39,019 bases of DNA, taken from the NCBI GenBank assembly GCA_003555145.1, contig PWID01000320.1, positions 1 through 39,019 on the forward strand. Reading direction: 5' to 3'. Under the pieces are notes generated by a model, which was given only the letters and a program-made list of their open reading frames with translations, was not told the origin of the DNA and did no database searches. This document shows, piece by piece, positions 19,407-28,604 of this stretch. Position 1 is the first letter of the stretch. Each line of letters begins with the position of its first letter. This DNA is from Balneolia bacterium (GTDB lineage: Bacteria; Bacteroidota; Rhodothermia; Balneolales; Cyclonatronaceae). The position numbers and the translations under genes were made by a program.

Positions 19407-21023
19407 TTACTTGCTGATAGAGTTTAATATTTCATTTTTAGCTGTGTTGGCAACGGCTAGAAACTTAGCTTTCATTTCGTCATTCAGATTTCCGGATGCG
19501 TTTAGTTCATCCAGTTCTTTCTGATGTTTGAGATGAAGTGCTTCAAGGAAGCTTGTTTCAAATGCCTGAACCTTATCAACCGGTATTTCGCTAAGTACGC
19601 CTTCGTTATTGGCAAGGAGTACGGCAATTTGCTCCTCGACAGAAAGTGGTGAGTACTGATTCTGCTTAAGGAGCTCGACTGAACGCTCGCCTTTAGAAAG
19701 CTGACGCTGCGTTGTAGCATCCAGGTCAGAACCGAATTTGGCAAAAGCTTCCAGCTCACGATACTGTGCAAGATCAAGCTTAAGCGTACCAGACAACTTC
19801 TTCATACCTTTCACCTGTGCGTTACCACCCACACGAGATACTGAAATACCTACGTCGATAGCCGGGCGAACACCAGAGTTGAACAGGTTAGTCTGCAGGA
19901 ATATCTGACCATCTGTAATCGAAATTACGTTTGTCGGGATATAAGCAGAAACGTCACCGGCCTGTGTTTCAATAATCGGAAGCGCTGTAAGCGATCCACC
20001 ACCTTTAATAAGCGGACGAAGACCTTCCGGCACGTCGTTCATCTTTTCGGCTACGGCCTGATTACGGTTAATCTTAGCTGCACGCTCAAGAAGACGGCTA
20101 TGGAGGTAGAATACGTCGCCAGGGTAGGCTTCACGTCCCGGAGGACGTCTCAAAAGAAGGGAAACCTCACGGTAGGCTACCGCCTGCTTGGACAAATCAT
20201 CATAGATAATAAGAGCATGGCGACCTGTATCACGGAAGTATTCGCCAATTGAAGCGCCTGCATAGGCCGCAATATACTGAAGCGGTGCAGGTGCGGTGGC
20301 GGGAGCCGAAACGATAGTAGTGTACTTTTTAGCACCTTCCCGTTCCAGAATATCATTTATCTGAGCAATGGTAGAATTTTTCTGACCAATGGCGACATAA
20401 ATACAGTATACACCGTCTCCTTTGTCGTGCGATGCTTTCTGATTCAGAATGGTATCGATAGCGATAGCTGTTTTACCAGTCTGGCGGTCACCAATAATAA
20501 GTTCACGCTGACCACGGCCAATCGGTATCATAGAGTCGATAGCTTTGATACCTGTCTGGAGCGGTTCACTTACCGGCTCGCGATACACAACACCGGGAGC
20601 CTTACGCTCAAGCGGCATTTGTATGGTATCCCCAACAATAGGGCCTTCGCCATCTACGGGCTTACCGAGAGGATCGAGTACGCGGCCAAGAACGCCTTCA
20701 CCCACTTGAATGGATGCAATAGTTTTGGTTCTGCGAACAGTATGACCTTCCTGTATGGAACTTGCTGAACCGAATAGTACAATACCTACATTGTCTTCTT
20801 CAAGGTTAAGAACCATACCCTGAACAGGGTTTCCATCTTTGTCTCTGGAGTCTGGGAGCTCTACAAGCTCACCGGCCTGAATTTTACTAAGGCCGTACAC
20901 TCGGGCAATACCATCACCCACTTCGAGTACGGTTCCTTCATCATAAATATCGGACTCAGACTGAAACCCAGCCAGCTGTTTTCTCAGGATGGCTGATACT
21001 TCGTCGGGTTTAACGTGACTCAT
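19407..21023 (-). CDS. atpA: F1 ATP synthase alpha subunit
   Basis: '[27 protein letters not shown]' Walker A, '[47 protein letters not shown]'. Confidence 0.98.
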   Translation of the reverse strand: MSHVKPDEVSAILRKQLAGFQSESDIYDEGTVLEVGDGIARVYGLSKIQAGELVELPDSRDKDGNPVQGMVLNLEEDNVGIVLFGSASSIQEGHTVRRTKTIASIQVGEGVLGRVLDPLGKPVDGEGPIVGDTIQMPLERKAPGVVYREPVSEPLQTGIKAIDSMIPIGRGQRELIIGDRQTGKTAIAIDTILNQKASHDKGDGVYCIYVAIGQKNSTIAQINDILEREGAKKYTTIVSAPATAPAPLQYIAAYAGASIGEYFRDTGRHALIIYDDLSKQAVAYREVSLLLRRPPGREAYPGDVFYLHSRLLERAAKINRNQAVAEKMNDVPEGLRPLIKGGGSLTALPIIETQAGDVSAYIPTNVISITDGQIFLQTNLFNSGVRPAIDVGISVSRVGGNAQVKGMKKLSGTLKLDLAQYRELEAFAKFGSDLDATTQRQLSKGERSVELLKQNQYSPLSVEEQIAVLLANNEGVLSEIPVDKVQAFETSFLEALHLKHQKELDELNASGNLNDEMKAKFLAVANTAKNEILNSISK

Positions 21024-21066
21024 AATAATATTTAATTAAACGCTGTCTTTAATCGGTATCGGTTGT

Positions 21067-21612
21067 TCAGATTGCGGCTTTTAAAAACAAATGCTCGAGT
21101 TGTTCAAGACTGTGTTTTACAGAGCCATCAATAACAGTATCATCAATTTTAACGACAAGGCCGCCTACAAGGTCGGGTTTGTGTTTGGAAACAAGCTCTA
21201 CGGTTTTTCCGGTTCTGGCAGCTATTGCCTTTCGGATTGCCTCAAACTGTTTTTCATCTGGCATATCGGCGTAAAACACCTCAGCCACAATTATACCCTT
21301 ATGTTTGCGGTACGCCTCGATAAAAGCATGCGTGATACCAGGAAGAAGATCAAATCTTGATTTTTCTGCAATCAGCCCGAACATGGAGTTCATCTGCTCC
21401 GAGACGTTTTTTCCAAACAGTTCTTTGAGCACATCAGATTTCTTAGCCGGTTTAACAATCGGATTTCTAAGAAAAAGAAGCAGCTCTCTGGACTGTCTGA
21501 TTGTCTCATCCACATGCTGAACGTCCTTAAGTACCGACTCTAGTGAATCGGTTTCCAGTGCGTACCCTAAAAGGGCCGCGGAATAACGTCTGGCGGCTTT
21601 AGTTGGAATCAT
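21067..21612 (-). CDS. atpH: F1 ATP synthase delta subunit
   Basis: 181 aa, 'AARRYSAALLGYALETDSLESVLKDV', C-terminal 'LVGGLVVKIDDTVIDGSVKHSLEQL'; between atpF and atpA. Confidence 0.95.
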   Translation of the reverse strand: MIPTKAARRYSAALLGYALETDSLESVLKDVQHVDETIRQSRELLLFLRNPIVKPAKKSDVLKELFGKNVSEQMNSMFGLIAEKSRFDLLPGITHAFIEAYRKHKGIIVAEVFYADMPDEKQFEAIRKAIAARTGKTVELVSKHKPDLVGGLVVKIDDTVIDGSVKHSLEQLEHLFLKAAI

Positions 21613-21618
21613 CAGAGA

Positions 21619-22128
21619 TTAGTTCTTGGAAAGCCCGTCGATGAAATCATCAACAAGTTTCTTGTTCTTCTTTTCATCAAGCTCTGCATTCAGAATCTTA
21701 CTGGCTGCTTCGAGAGCAAGTTCCGCAACATGGCTACGCAGTTCAAGCATTGCTTTTTGCTTTTCCTGCTCAATAGATGCGAGGGTCTGGTCTCTTACGG
21801 CTTCAGCTTCTGAACGAGATTTTTCAATGATATCAACGCGAATCTTTTCGGCTTCCTCTTTGGCTTCCTTGCGGAGGCGCTGAGCTTCTACTTCGGCCTG
21901 ACGGAGCGCTTCATCGTTCTTTTTAGAAATCTCTTCTGCACGGCTCATGGCCTTTTCAGCAGAATCGAGCGATTCCTGTATACTCTTCTCACGCTGCTCT
22001 AGTGCCTGCAGAACTGGTCCCCAGGCAAACTTTTTAAGCAGTACGAAGAAAAGCACAAACGTGATACCCACCCACAGAACAATGCCTGTTTCGAAGTTCA
22101 GCAGTGCGTTAGCTAAAACCGGATTCAT
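21619..22128 (-). CDS. atpF: F0 ATP synthase subunit b
   Basis: N-terminal TM then long charged coiled coil; 'FAWGPVLQALEQREKSIQESLDSAEKAM'; operon context. Confidence 0.95.
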   Translation of the reverse strand: MNPVLANALLNFETGIVLWVGITFVLFFVLLKKFAWGPVLQALEQREKSIQESLDSAEKAMSRAEEISKKNDEALRQAEVEAQRLRKEAKEEAEKIRVDIIEKSRSEAEAVRDQTLASIEQEKQKAMLELRSHVAELALEAASKILNAELDEKKNKKLVDDFIDGLSKN

Positions 22129-22202
22129 GTGTAATTTGTTTAGAATGCACAGCCCTTAGGTTGTACATCAGTTGCAGGTTTAAAGAAGATTGTTGCTAAA
22201 GA

Positions 22203-22421
22203 TCAGGCAAGTGCAAGAATAATGCAGATTACCAGAGCAAAAAACGCAGCACCTTCAATAAGACCGGCAGCGATAAGCATGGCAGTACGAACGTCACCAG
22301 CAGCTTCCGGCTGACGAGCCATAGCATCCATTGCGCCTTTACCGATCATACCGATACCAAAACCAGCTCCAAGAAGGATGATTCCAGCTCCGAGGCCAGC
22401 GGCGAGGTAAGCAAATTCCAT
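22203..22421 (-). CDS. atpE: F0 ATP synthase subunit c
   Basis: 72 aa, two TM hairpin, 'ARQPEA' loop, essential Glu in 'GLIEGAAFFALV'. Confidence 0.97.
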   Translation of the reverse strand: MEFAYLAAGLGAGIILLGAGFGIGMIGKGAMDAMARQPEAAGDVRTAMLIAAGLIEGAAFFALVICIILALA

Positions 22422-22461
22422 AATAATTACTCCTAGATTTGTGAATTAAGTTAAGTATTGA

Positions 22462-23580
22462 TTATAAGTGTGTAGCAGGTTGAAGTCCATCAGGTTCTTC
22501 TTCATGATGATGGTCGTGGCTGTGGTCTTCCAGAGCCATACCAATAAAGAGAGCCGAAAACATTGTAAAGATGAAAGCCTGCAGAAATGCTGCAAAGACT
22601 TTCAATGCGTAAATAAAAAGTGTGAAACTAACCCAGATGATACCGGATCCAAGTCCTACGCCTGTGCCATACATGCCCATGAAAATAAAAATCATGCCAA
22701 GCATACTCAAAATTAGCATTTTACCAGCAAGCATGTTTGCAAAAAGTCGAATGGCAAGAGCAAAAGGCTTCGTGAACAGGCCAAGAATCTCTACCGGAAT
22801 CATAATGATTAGCATTAGCTTGGGCACGCCGGGCATGGCGAACACGTGTTTCCAGTAATCCTTGGTTCCGTTTAGATTCACCATAAAGAAAGTGGTAATC
22901 GCAAGAGCTGCGGTAACGGATATATCAGCAGTGGGCGTCTGTCCCCATGGCATAAGGCCGAAGAGGTTCATAAAAAGAATAATGAAAAAGCATGACAGCA
23001 GATAAGGAGCGAACTTAAGGTATTTCTCTTCCCCAATGTTCGATTTTACTACTTCATCGCGCAGATAGACAATCATTACCTCTGCAAAATTCATACCTGC
23101 TCCACGTGGTGCAGTTTCACGGCCTATACCAGACTTGTATTTATTAGCGAGCCGACCAAATATAAGAAGTGTCAGAAGTCCGGAAAGCCAGAACCAAACA
23201 ACATGCTTTGATATCGACATATCCAGCATCACAGGACGACCATCATCGGTATGAACCAATGTATAAGAGACCGGACCGGATACACCGGCTTCGAAAGCCT
23301 GTGGATTTTCGAAATAAAACTGATCCTGAAAAACGCCACTATTCATTGCGCTCTTTGTAGAGCTGTAGAAATGGAGGCCGTCAGAAATTATAATGCGGGG
23401 CAAATAGAACTTGAACAACCCTTCAAATTCGATGTAGTAACGGTCACCCATTTTACTGAGAATATCAACCTCTTGGGCTGGCTCAATTGGTGTTTCGGTA
23501 TCCACCTCGGCATTGGCGTTAAAACCGCCAAGCATCAATAATAAACAGAATAGAAAAGCTATTCGAAGCGTTTTAACCAT
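22462..23580 (-). CDS. atpB: F0 ATP synthase subunit a
   Basis: '[27 protein letters not shown]' with the essential Arg, '[26 protein letters not shown]'; N-terminal signal-like segment. Confidence 0.96.
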   Translation of the reverse strand: MVKTLRIAFLFCLLLMLGGFNANAEVDTETPIEPAQEVDILSKMGDRYYIEFEGLFKFYLPRIIISDGLHFYSSTKSAMNSGVFQDQFYFENPQAFEAGVSGPVSYTLVHTDDGRPVMLDMSISKHVVWFWLSGLLTLLIFGRLANKYKSGIGRETAPRGAGMNFAEVMIVYLRDEVVKSNIGEEKYLKFAPYLLSCFFIILFMNLFGLMPWGQTPTADISVTAALAITTFFMVNLNGTKDYWKHVFAMPGVPKLMLIIMIPVEILGLFTKPFALAIRLFANMLAGKMLILSMLGMIFIFMGMYGTGVGLGSGIIWVSFTLFIYALKVFAAFLQAFIFTMFSALFIGMALEDHSHDHHHEEEPDGLQPATHL

Positions 23581-23986
23581 TATGGATTAGTTCCGGGTTG
23601 TCCTTAATTTTTAGGATAAAAATAATTTCCAGTACAGATTTGGAAATATAAGAAATAAATAGGCTAATAATAAAGACAAAAATTGGCAATTTGGACAAAA
23701 AAATCACTAAAAAGACGACTATCAGCATTACCAGCATCCGCAGTCCCATCCCTCCCATAACTTTCACCATAAAAGTGTTCATATCGGCATGTATCCCGCT
23801 TTTTGCGAATGCGAATGCAGCTATCGCGTTCAGAGTCGAAATCACAACTGCCAGCAGCAGTGCAGCCATACCTCCAACCGTTTCTGTAGCTCCAATAACT
23901 GCATATCCGCCACCAATCAGAATTACATCGATCAGCAGCAGCCAGGTTAAATACTGGCGCCACATACTTACCTTCTGATTACTCAT
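23573..23986 (-). CDS. Small membrane protein, ATP synthase subunit I (AtpI-like)
   Basis: About 4 TM segments, overlaps atpB by 8 bp, located between the AtpZ-like gene and atpB. Confidence 0.65.
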   Translation of the reverse strand: MSNQKVSMWRQYLTWLLLIDVILIGGGYAVIGATETVGGMAALLLAVVISTLNAIAAFAFAKSGIHADMNTFMVKVMGGMGLRMLVMLIVVFLVIFLSKLPIFVFIISLFISYISKSVLEIIFILKIKDNPELIHNG

Positions 23987-24221
23987 TTTCTTTTCTTCTC
24001 TTTTTTTCTCTTTTATCCTTTTCGTTGAGTTCCAGGGCTGTTTTAATGATGGTCCATATCATAGATACGAACCCAAGAAAAACGCCTGTCAGCGTCAGCC
24101 AGGGAGATGTATCGTACCGGCCGTCCAGCCAGAAGCCTATTAGTACGGGTGCAGCCATGGTAACCCCTATCTGCAGGCCGAACTGTATGTGGTGACCGTA
24201 GCCACTAACATTAAACTTCAT
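23979..24221 (-). CDS. AtpZ/AtpI-family putative F0F1-ATPase subunit
   Basis: 80 aa, '[50 protein letters not shown]' is an AtpZ-like two-TM pattern. Confidence 0.8.
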   Translation of the reverse strand: MKFNVSGYGHHIQFGLQIGVTMAAPVLIGFWLDGRYDTSPWLTLTGVFLGFVSMIWTIIKTALELNEKDKREKKRRKENE

Positions 24222-24269
24222 TCAGAAATATCCCCCGTGTCTGATCTTAGTTAAACAAACAGACAACAC

Positions 24270-24701
24270 TTATTTCTGGGCTTTTTCAATTGTAACTCTG
24301 CCAGTCTGCTCACTCTTGGCTGGTTTCTGCCCCATATGGCAGGCGCCATCAAAACGCGCGCCTTCTTCAATAAGAATAACTTTTGTTGTCAGGTCGCCGG
24401 TAACATGAGCTGTTTGGCGCAGCGTGAGCTTATTTGTTGTGGTAACAGTACCCTCAACTTCTCCGGAAATATCAGCATCCTGAGCGTTGATTTGCCCAAC
24501 CACTTTTCCTGTCTGTGTTATTATACACTTACCCTTCACATCAAGCTCACCCTCGACCGTTCCTGAAATACGGAAGTCGTTCTGGGTGGTAATGTTTCCT
24601 TTGATGTGGGTTCCTTCGCTTATCATGTTTACTGCTGGCTGTCCATTCATTGTGTTTTGTACACCGTTTGATTTTTTCATCTTATTCTTATTGTTAAACA
24701 T
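24270..24701 (-). CDS. Bactofilin (polymer-forming cytoskeletal protein)
   Basis: 'NMISEGTHIKGNITTQNDFRISGTVEGELDVKGKCIITQTGKVVGQINAQDADISGEVEGTVTTTNKLTLRQTAHVTGDLTTKVILIEEGARFDGACHM'. Start ATG at 24701 (MFNNKNKMKK) avoids overlap with the upstream gene. Confidence 0.93.
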   Translation of the reverse strand: MFNNKNKMKKSNGVQNTMNGQPAVNMISEGTHIKGNITTQNDFRISGTVEGELDVKGKCIITQTGKVVGQINAQDADISGEVEGTVTTTNKLTLRQTAHVTGDLTTKVILIEEGARFDGACHMGQKPAKSEQTGRVTIEKAQK

Positions 24702-24706
24702 TTCCT

Positions 24707-25579
24707 TTAGTTTAAATTTATAAAATACTGTGATGGGTCCAGAGGCACTCCGAACCTCCAAAGCTCAAAATGCAGATGCGGTCCGGTACTTACCAAACCG
24801 TCTGACCCAACAAAACCGATTACATCGCCTCTTCTTACTATATCCCCTTTTTGTTTTGCGAGGTTTTTGCTGTGCTTAAATATACTCATATAGCCTTCTG
24901 GGTGTTGCAGTACTACCACGTTGCCATAGTTTATGGTAAAACCACTAAAGATGACCACTCCATCAGCGAAAGACGGGATTACTGTGCCTTCTTCAGCCGC
25001 AATATCGATTCCAAAGTGGCCGCTTGAAGCCTCAAATGTGCGCGTTACTGAGCCCTGAAGCGGGAAAGATGCCGGAAAATCAAGACCACTGGAAAAGAAA
25101 TGAGCATTCGACAATATTATTTCTTCAGCTCGTAAACCTCGTGCTCCGGGTGATATTTCCACCCCCTCTGCAAAAAGCTGTGCTGTTGGTTCCTCATCAT
25201 ATAGCTGCGACAAATCCTGAGGCCGTCGGGTTATAAATGTGGTATCGCTCCCTGCAGCAAGCGCATCTTTAAACATTGCCAGCTGTAGCTCACTGGCATG
25301 CAGCGAATCTCTGAGCGCCTCAACCCGATCCCTTATTTCAAGAATCTGCTCCCTTACTGCCTGGTCTTCTCTGTTAAACAGAATCGTGCCAAGCGGGGTG
25401 AGGAAAAAGAACAGAAACACCACTACTAAAACACCCATACAGCCTGCGACAGCTATTCCAAGAATTTTACTGGGTATAATTACATATGACTCCGTTTCAT
25501 CGTGCGTCGGTCCTTTCCAAAGAAGGACCGTAATCTTTTCCGAACTGAACGAAACAATACGTTTTAAAAATTCAATCAT
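24707..25579 (-). CDS. M23-family (LytM) metallopeptidase with N-terminal TM anchor
   Basis: 'GHFGIDIAAEEGTVIPSFADGVVIFSGFTINYGNVVVLQHPEGYMSIFKHSKNL...GLVSTGPHLHFELWRFGVPLDPSQYF' with HxxxD and HxH. Confidence 0.94.
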   Translation of the reverse strand: MIEFLKRIVSFSSEKITVLLWKGPTHDETESYVIIPSKILGIAVAGCMGVLVVVFLFFFLTPLGTILFNREDQAVREQILEIRDRVEALRDSLHASELQLAMFKDALAAGSDTTFITRRPQDLSQLYDEEPTAQLFAEGVEISPGARGLRAEEIILSNAHFFSSGLDFPASFPLQGSVTRTFEASSGHFGIDIAAEEGTVIPSFADGVVIFSGFTINYGNVVVLQHPEGYMSIFKHSKNLAKQKGDIVRRGDVIGFVGSDGLVSTGPHLHFELWRFGVPLDPSQYFINLN

Positions 25580-25589
25580 AAGTTGTGTC

Positions 25590-26930
25590 TCAGAACTGCT
25601 TTTTCCGGCTTTTAGCTACTATAAGCTCGTTTAAAAATTCGGACAGGTTCCGTGTGAGGTTAATTCGGCTGTAACGTAAGCCGGTCTCATCCCCGGAACC
25701 CAGTTGTTTAAACTCGTCGAGACGAGTAAGGATATACGATAGTCTTTCTTTTACCGAAATCGCATCATTGGGGTTGGCCACAAATCCAGCAGCGAGCGAA
25801 TCAAGCACCCTGGCTGCTTCACCCCGGGAGGGAACAAGTCCAAGTATAACCTTTCTGCACCCAATATATTCAAATAATTTGCCCGTTGTAACCTGTTCAG
25901 GACTTTTTTTGTGGCCTACTGTAAACCAGACCACATCTGCAGAAGCGAGCCCCTTCAGCGCTTTTTTGTGGCTCAGGTATCCACAATCCTTTATCAAATC
26001 TGTAAGTCCCAGTCTCTTTATTAATGTATGGTGCTCAGCCTGTAGCCCCCCTTGAAAAATGAGTTCAAGTTTTGGCCGGAGTTCGGGCTGTGCCTCCAGT
26101 AATAGCCTAACGCCCTCAAGAAAGGTATCAGGCTGGTTTTCACCATAAAACAAACCATTATATAGAATCCGGATAGTTTCGTTTTCGGTACTGGAACTCT
26201 TCGGACTTACATCATCCGATGCAGCAAGTAAAATATCTTCAGGGTCGTACCCCTGCTCAAGAACCTCAAACTTAAGCCCTTCCCTTCCATTCCGGCTTTT
26301 GAGCGAATCCAGCATAAAGCCATTGATTGCCGTTACCATATCTGCGCTAAGTAAACATTTCTTTTCTAAATCCTTCATTCTGTTCCGGTGGAATGGAGTA
26401 GGATACCTAAGCAGATGACTTCCGTACCAGTCATCACGAAAATCCATGAGAACAGGAATATCCAGACTTTCTTTCAACTCAGCAGCAATCATTAGGTTAC
26501 TGTATGGAGGAGCAGTAGCAAATATGGCGTCAAATTTGCGGATTTTGTGAAGCTCATTTGCTTTTTCAACAGCCGGAAGTATCCACCCTTTTTTATTATC
26601 CGGCAAATAAAAGAAGGATGATACCATTCGGGCAGGAGCTGCCATCCAGTCCGGAATGTTTCCAATCGCGCGCCTCCCGGCAGTTTTATCGAATGGTGTA
26701 TTTCCTTTAACCCTGTGCACTTCAACAGCAGGCTGTATTCGATCCAGCTCTTCCTGAAGGCTCTCATCATAATGAGTATAAAGTCCCGGCTCCGGCGCAA
26801 GCACCACGGGTGTCCACCCAAACCGCTGCAGGTATTTCACGAATTTTAACGGCCGCTGCACACCCGAAGATCCCATTGGCGGAAAATAGTAGGCTATTAC
26901 AAGTACGGTTTTATGTCCCCGGCTTTGCAT
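25590..26930 (-). CDS. GT4-like glycosyltransferase
   Basis: 'VLVIAYYFPPMGSSGVQRPLKFVKYLQRFGWTPVVLAPEPG', 'KLFEYIGCRKVILGLVPSRGEAARVLDSLAAGFVANPND'. Confidence 0.85.
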   Translation of the reverse strand: MQSRGHKTVLVIAYYFPPMGSSGVQRPLKFVKYLQRFGWTPVVLAPEPGLYTHYDESLQEELDRIQPAVEVHRVKGNTPFDKTAGRRAIGNIPDWMAAPARMVSSFFYLPDNKKGWILPAVEKANELHKIRKFDAIFATAPPYSNLMIAAELKESLDIPVLMDFRDDWYGSHLLRYPTPFHRNRMKDLEKKCLLSADMVTAINGFMLDSLKSRNGREGLKFEVLEQGYDPEDILLAASDDVSPKSSSTENETIRILYNGLFYGENQPDTFLEGVRLLLEAQPELRPKLELIFQGGLQAEHHTLIKRLGLTDLIKDCGYLSHKKALKGLASADVVWFTVGHKKSPEQVTTGKLFEYIGCRKVILGLVPSRGEAARVLDSLAAGFVANPNDAISVKERLSYILTRLDEFKQLGSGDETGLRYSRINLTRNLSEFLNELIVAKSRKKQF

Positions 26931-26979
26931 TTCCGCTTTCTTATTTTCCTGTGATGTGGCCCTGAGTTCAGACAGAATT

Positions 26980-28458
26980 TTATCTCATTGAATAGTTCGG
27001 CGATTCTTTGGTGATCTGTACCGAGTGCGGATGACTCTCCCGCATGGATGCCGGAGAAATTTTAACAAATTCTGCATTTTGCAGCGTATTTATATCCGGT
27101 GCGCCACAGTATCCCATCGCGGCTCTGAGGCCGCCAGTCATTTGGTAAACAACCTCGGCAAGCGTTCCTTTATATGGAACCCGGCCTTCAATCCCCTCAG
27201 GAACTAACTTATTAACATCGTCTTCAACATCCTGGAAATAACGATCTTTGCTGCCTTTTTTCATAGCGCTTATACTACCCATACCGCGATATGTCTTAAA
27301 CTTGCGTCCTTCATAAATTACGGTTTCGCCAGGGCTTTCATCAACGCCGGCAAATAATGATCCAAGCATTACCACTTCAGCACCGGCAGCTATCGCTTTG
27401 GGGATATCACCTGTTTGTTTAATACCGCCATCGGCTATAAGGCCAAGTCCGTGCTTTTTGGTGTACGCAGCAATTTCCATAATAGCGCTCAGCTGAGGCA
27501 CGCCAACACCGGTCACCACGCGCGTGGTACATATAGAACCGGGGCCAACTCCTACTTTAACTACGTCGGCACCGGCTTTATGAAGAGCTTCAGCGGCGGC
27601 TTTAGTTGCTATATTTCCACCAACAATTACAAGTTCCGGATAGGCCTTGCGAATGCGGGTTACCATATCGAGCACGCCCTGAGAATGGCCGTGAGCAGTA
27701 TCAATTACAATACAGTCGACTGAAGCATGAACCAGTGCCGCTACTCTTGTTTCCGTATCGGCAGCAATCCCAACGGCTGCTCCCACCCGAAGCCGGCCCA
27801 TTTCGTCCTTACAGGCATTCGGGAAATTTTTCTTTTTCTCAATATCTTTAAAAGTGATTAACCCGACCAGCGTGTAGTTTTCGTCCACTATCGGAAGCTT
27901 TTCAATTTTGTAGGTTTGAAGCAGCTTTTCGGCTTCTTCAAGGGTTGTCCCGGATTTAGCAGTAATAAGGTTTCCGGTTGTCATAATTTCACTGAGGAGA
28001 CGAGCAGGGTTAGTTTCGAAACGCAAATCCCGGTTGGTTACTATACCCAATAGTTTTTTTGCTGCATCTACTATTGGTATACCGCCGATTTTGTGCTGGC
28101 TCATAACAGCCCGGGCATCTTTTACGGTAGACTGCTTTTGGAGTGTAACCGGATCCACAATCATCCCGCTTTCGCTTCTTTTAACCAGACGAACATGTTC
28201 GGCCTGCTCTTCAATAGTCATGTTTTTATGCAGAATCGACATCCCTCCCTCACGAGCCAGCGCAATAGCCAGCCTGTATTCGGATACAGTATCCATTGCT
28301 GCGCTTAAAAGCGGAATATTAAGCGTAAGGTTTCTGGCTAGATTTACCGAGGTGTTTACATCTCTGGGCAGAACGGCCGAATGCGCAGGCACCAGCAAAA
28401 CATCGTCGTAAGTTAAGCCTTGGCGGGTAATTTTACTTTCGAAGGGAGATTCTGACAT
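26980..28458 (-). CDS. guaB: Inosine-5'-monophosphate dehydrogenase
   Basis: '[13 protein letters not shown]', CBS domains, '[20 protein letters not shown]', '[20 protein letters not shown]'. Start ATG at 28458 (MSESPFESK) rather than 28530. Confidence 0.97.
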   Translation of the reverse strand: MSESPFESKITRQGLTYDDVLLVPAHSAVLPRDVNTSVNLARNLTLNIPLLSAAMDTVSEYRLAIALAREGGMSILHKNMTIEEQAEHVRLVKRSESGMIVDPVTLQKQSTVKDARAVMSQHKIGGIPIVDAAKKLLGIVTNRDLRFETNPARLLSEIMTTGNLITAKSGTTLEEAEKLLQTYKIEKLPIVDENYTLVGLITFKDIEKKKNFPNACKDEMGRLRVGAAVGIAADTETRVAALVHASVDCIVIDTAHGHSQGVLDMVTRIRKAYPELVIVGGNIATKAAAEALHKAGADVVKVGVGPGSICTTRVVTGVGVPQLSAIMEIAAYTKKHGLGLIADGGIKQTGDIPKAIAAGAEVVMLGSLFAGVDESPGETVIYEGRKFKTYRGMGSISAMKKGSKDRYFQDVEDDVNKLVPEGIEGRVPYKGTLAEVVYQMTGGLRAAMGYCGAPDINTLQNAEFVKISPASMRESHPHSVQITKESPNYSMR

Positions 28459-28604
28459 AATAATTTGAATGGAATTTTGGGTTCGGCAAAAATAATTAAT
28501 TATTACGTGAATCGCTTGAACAATCCACAATTTAACAGCCTAACGAATGTCCCGCTTCAATCTTGCCGAAAAGCATCTTAAGGCCATGAATTCTTCAGTT
28601 TTCT

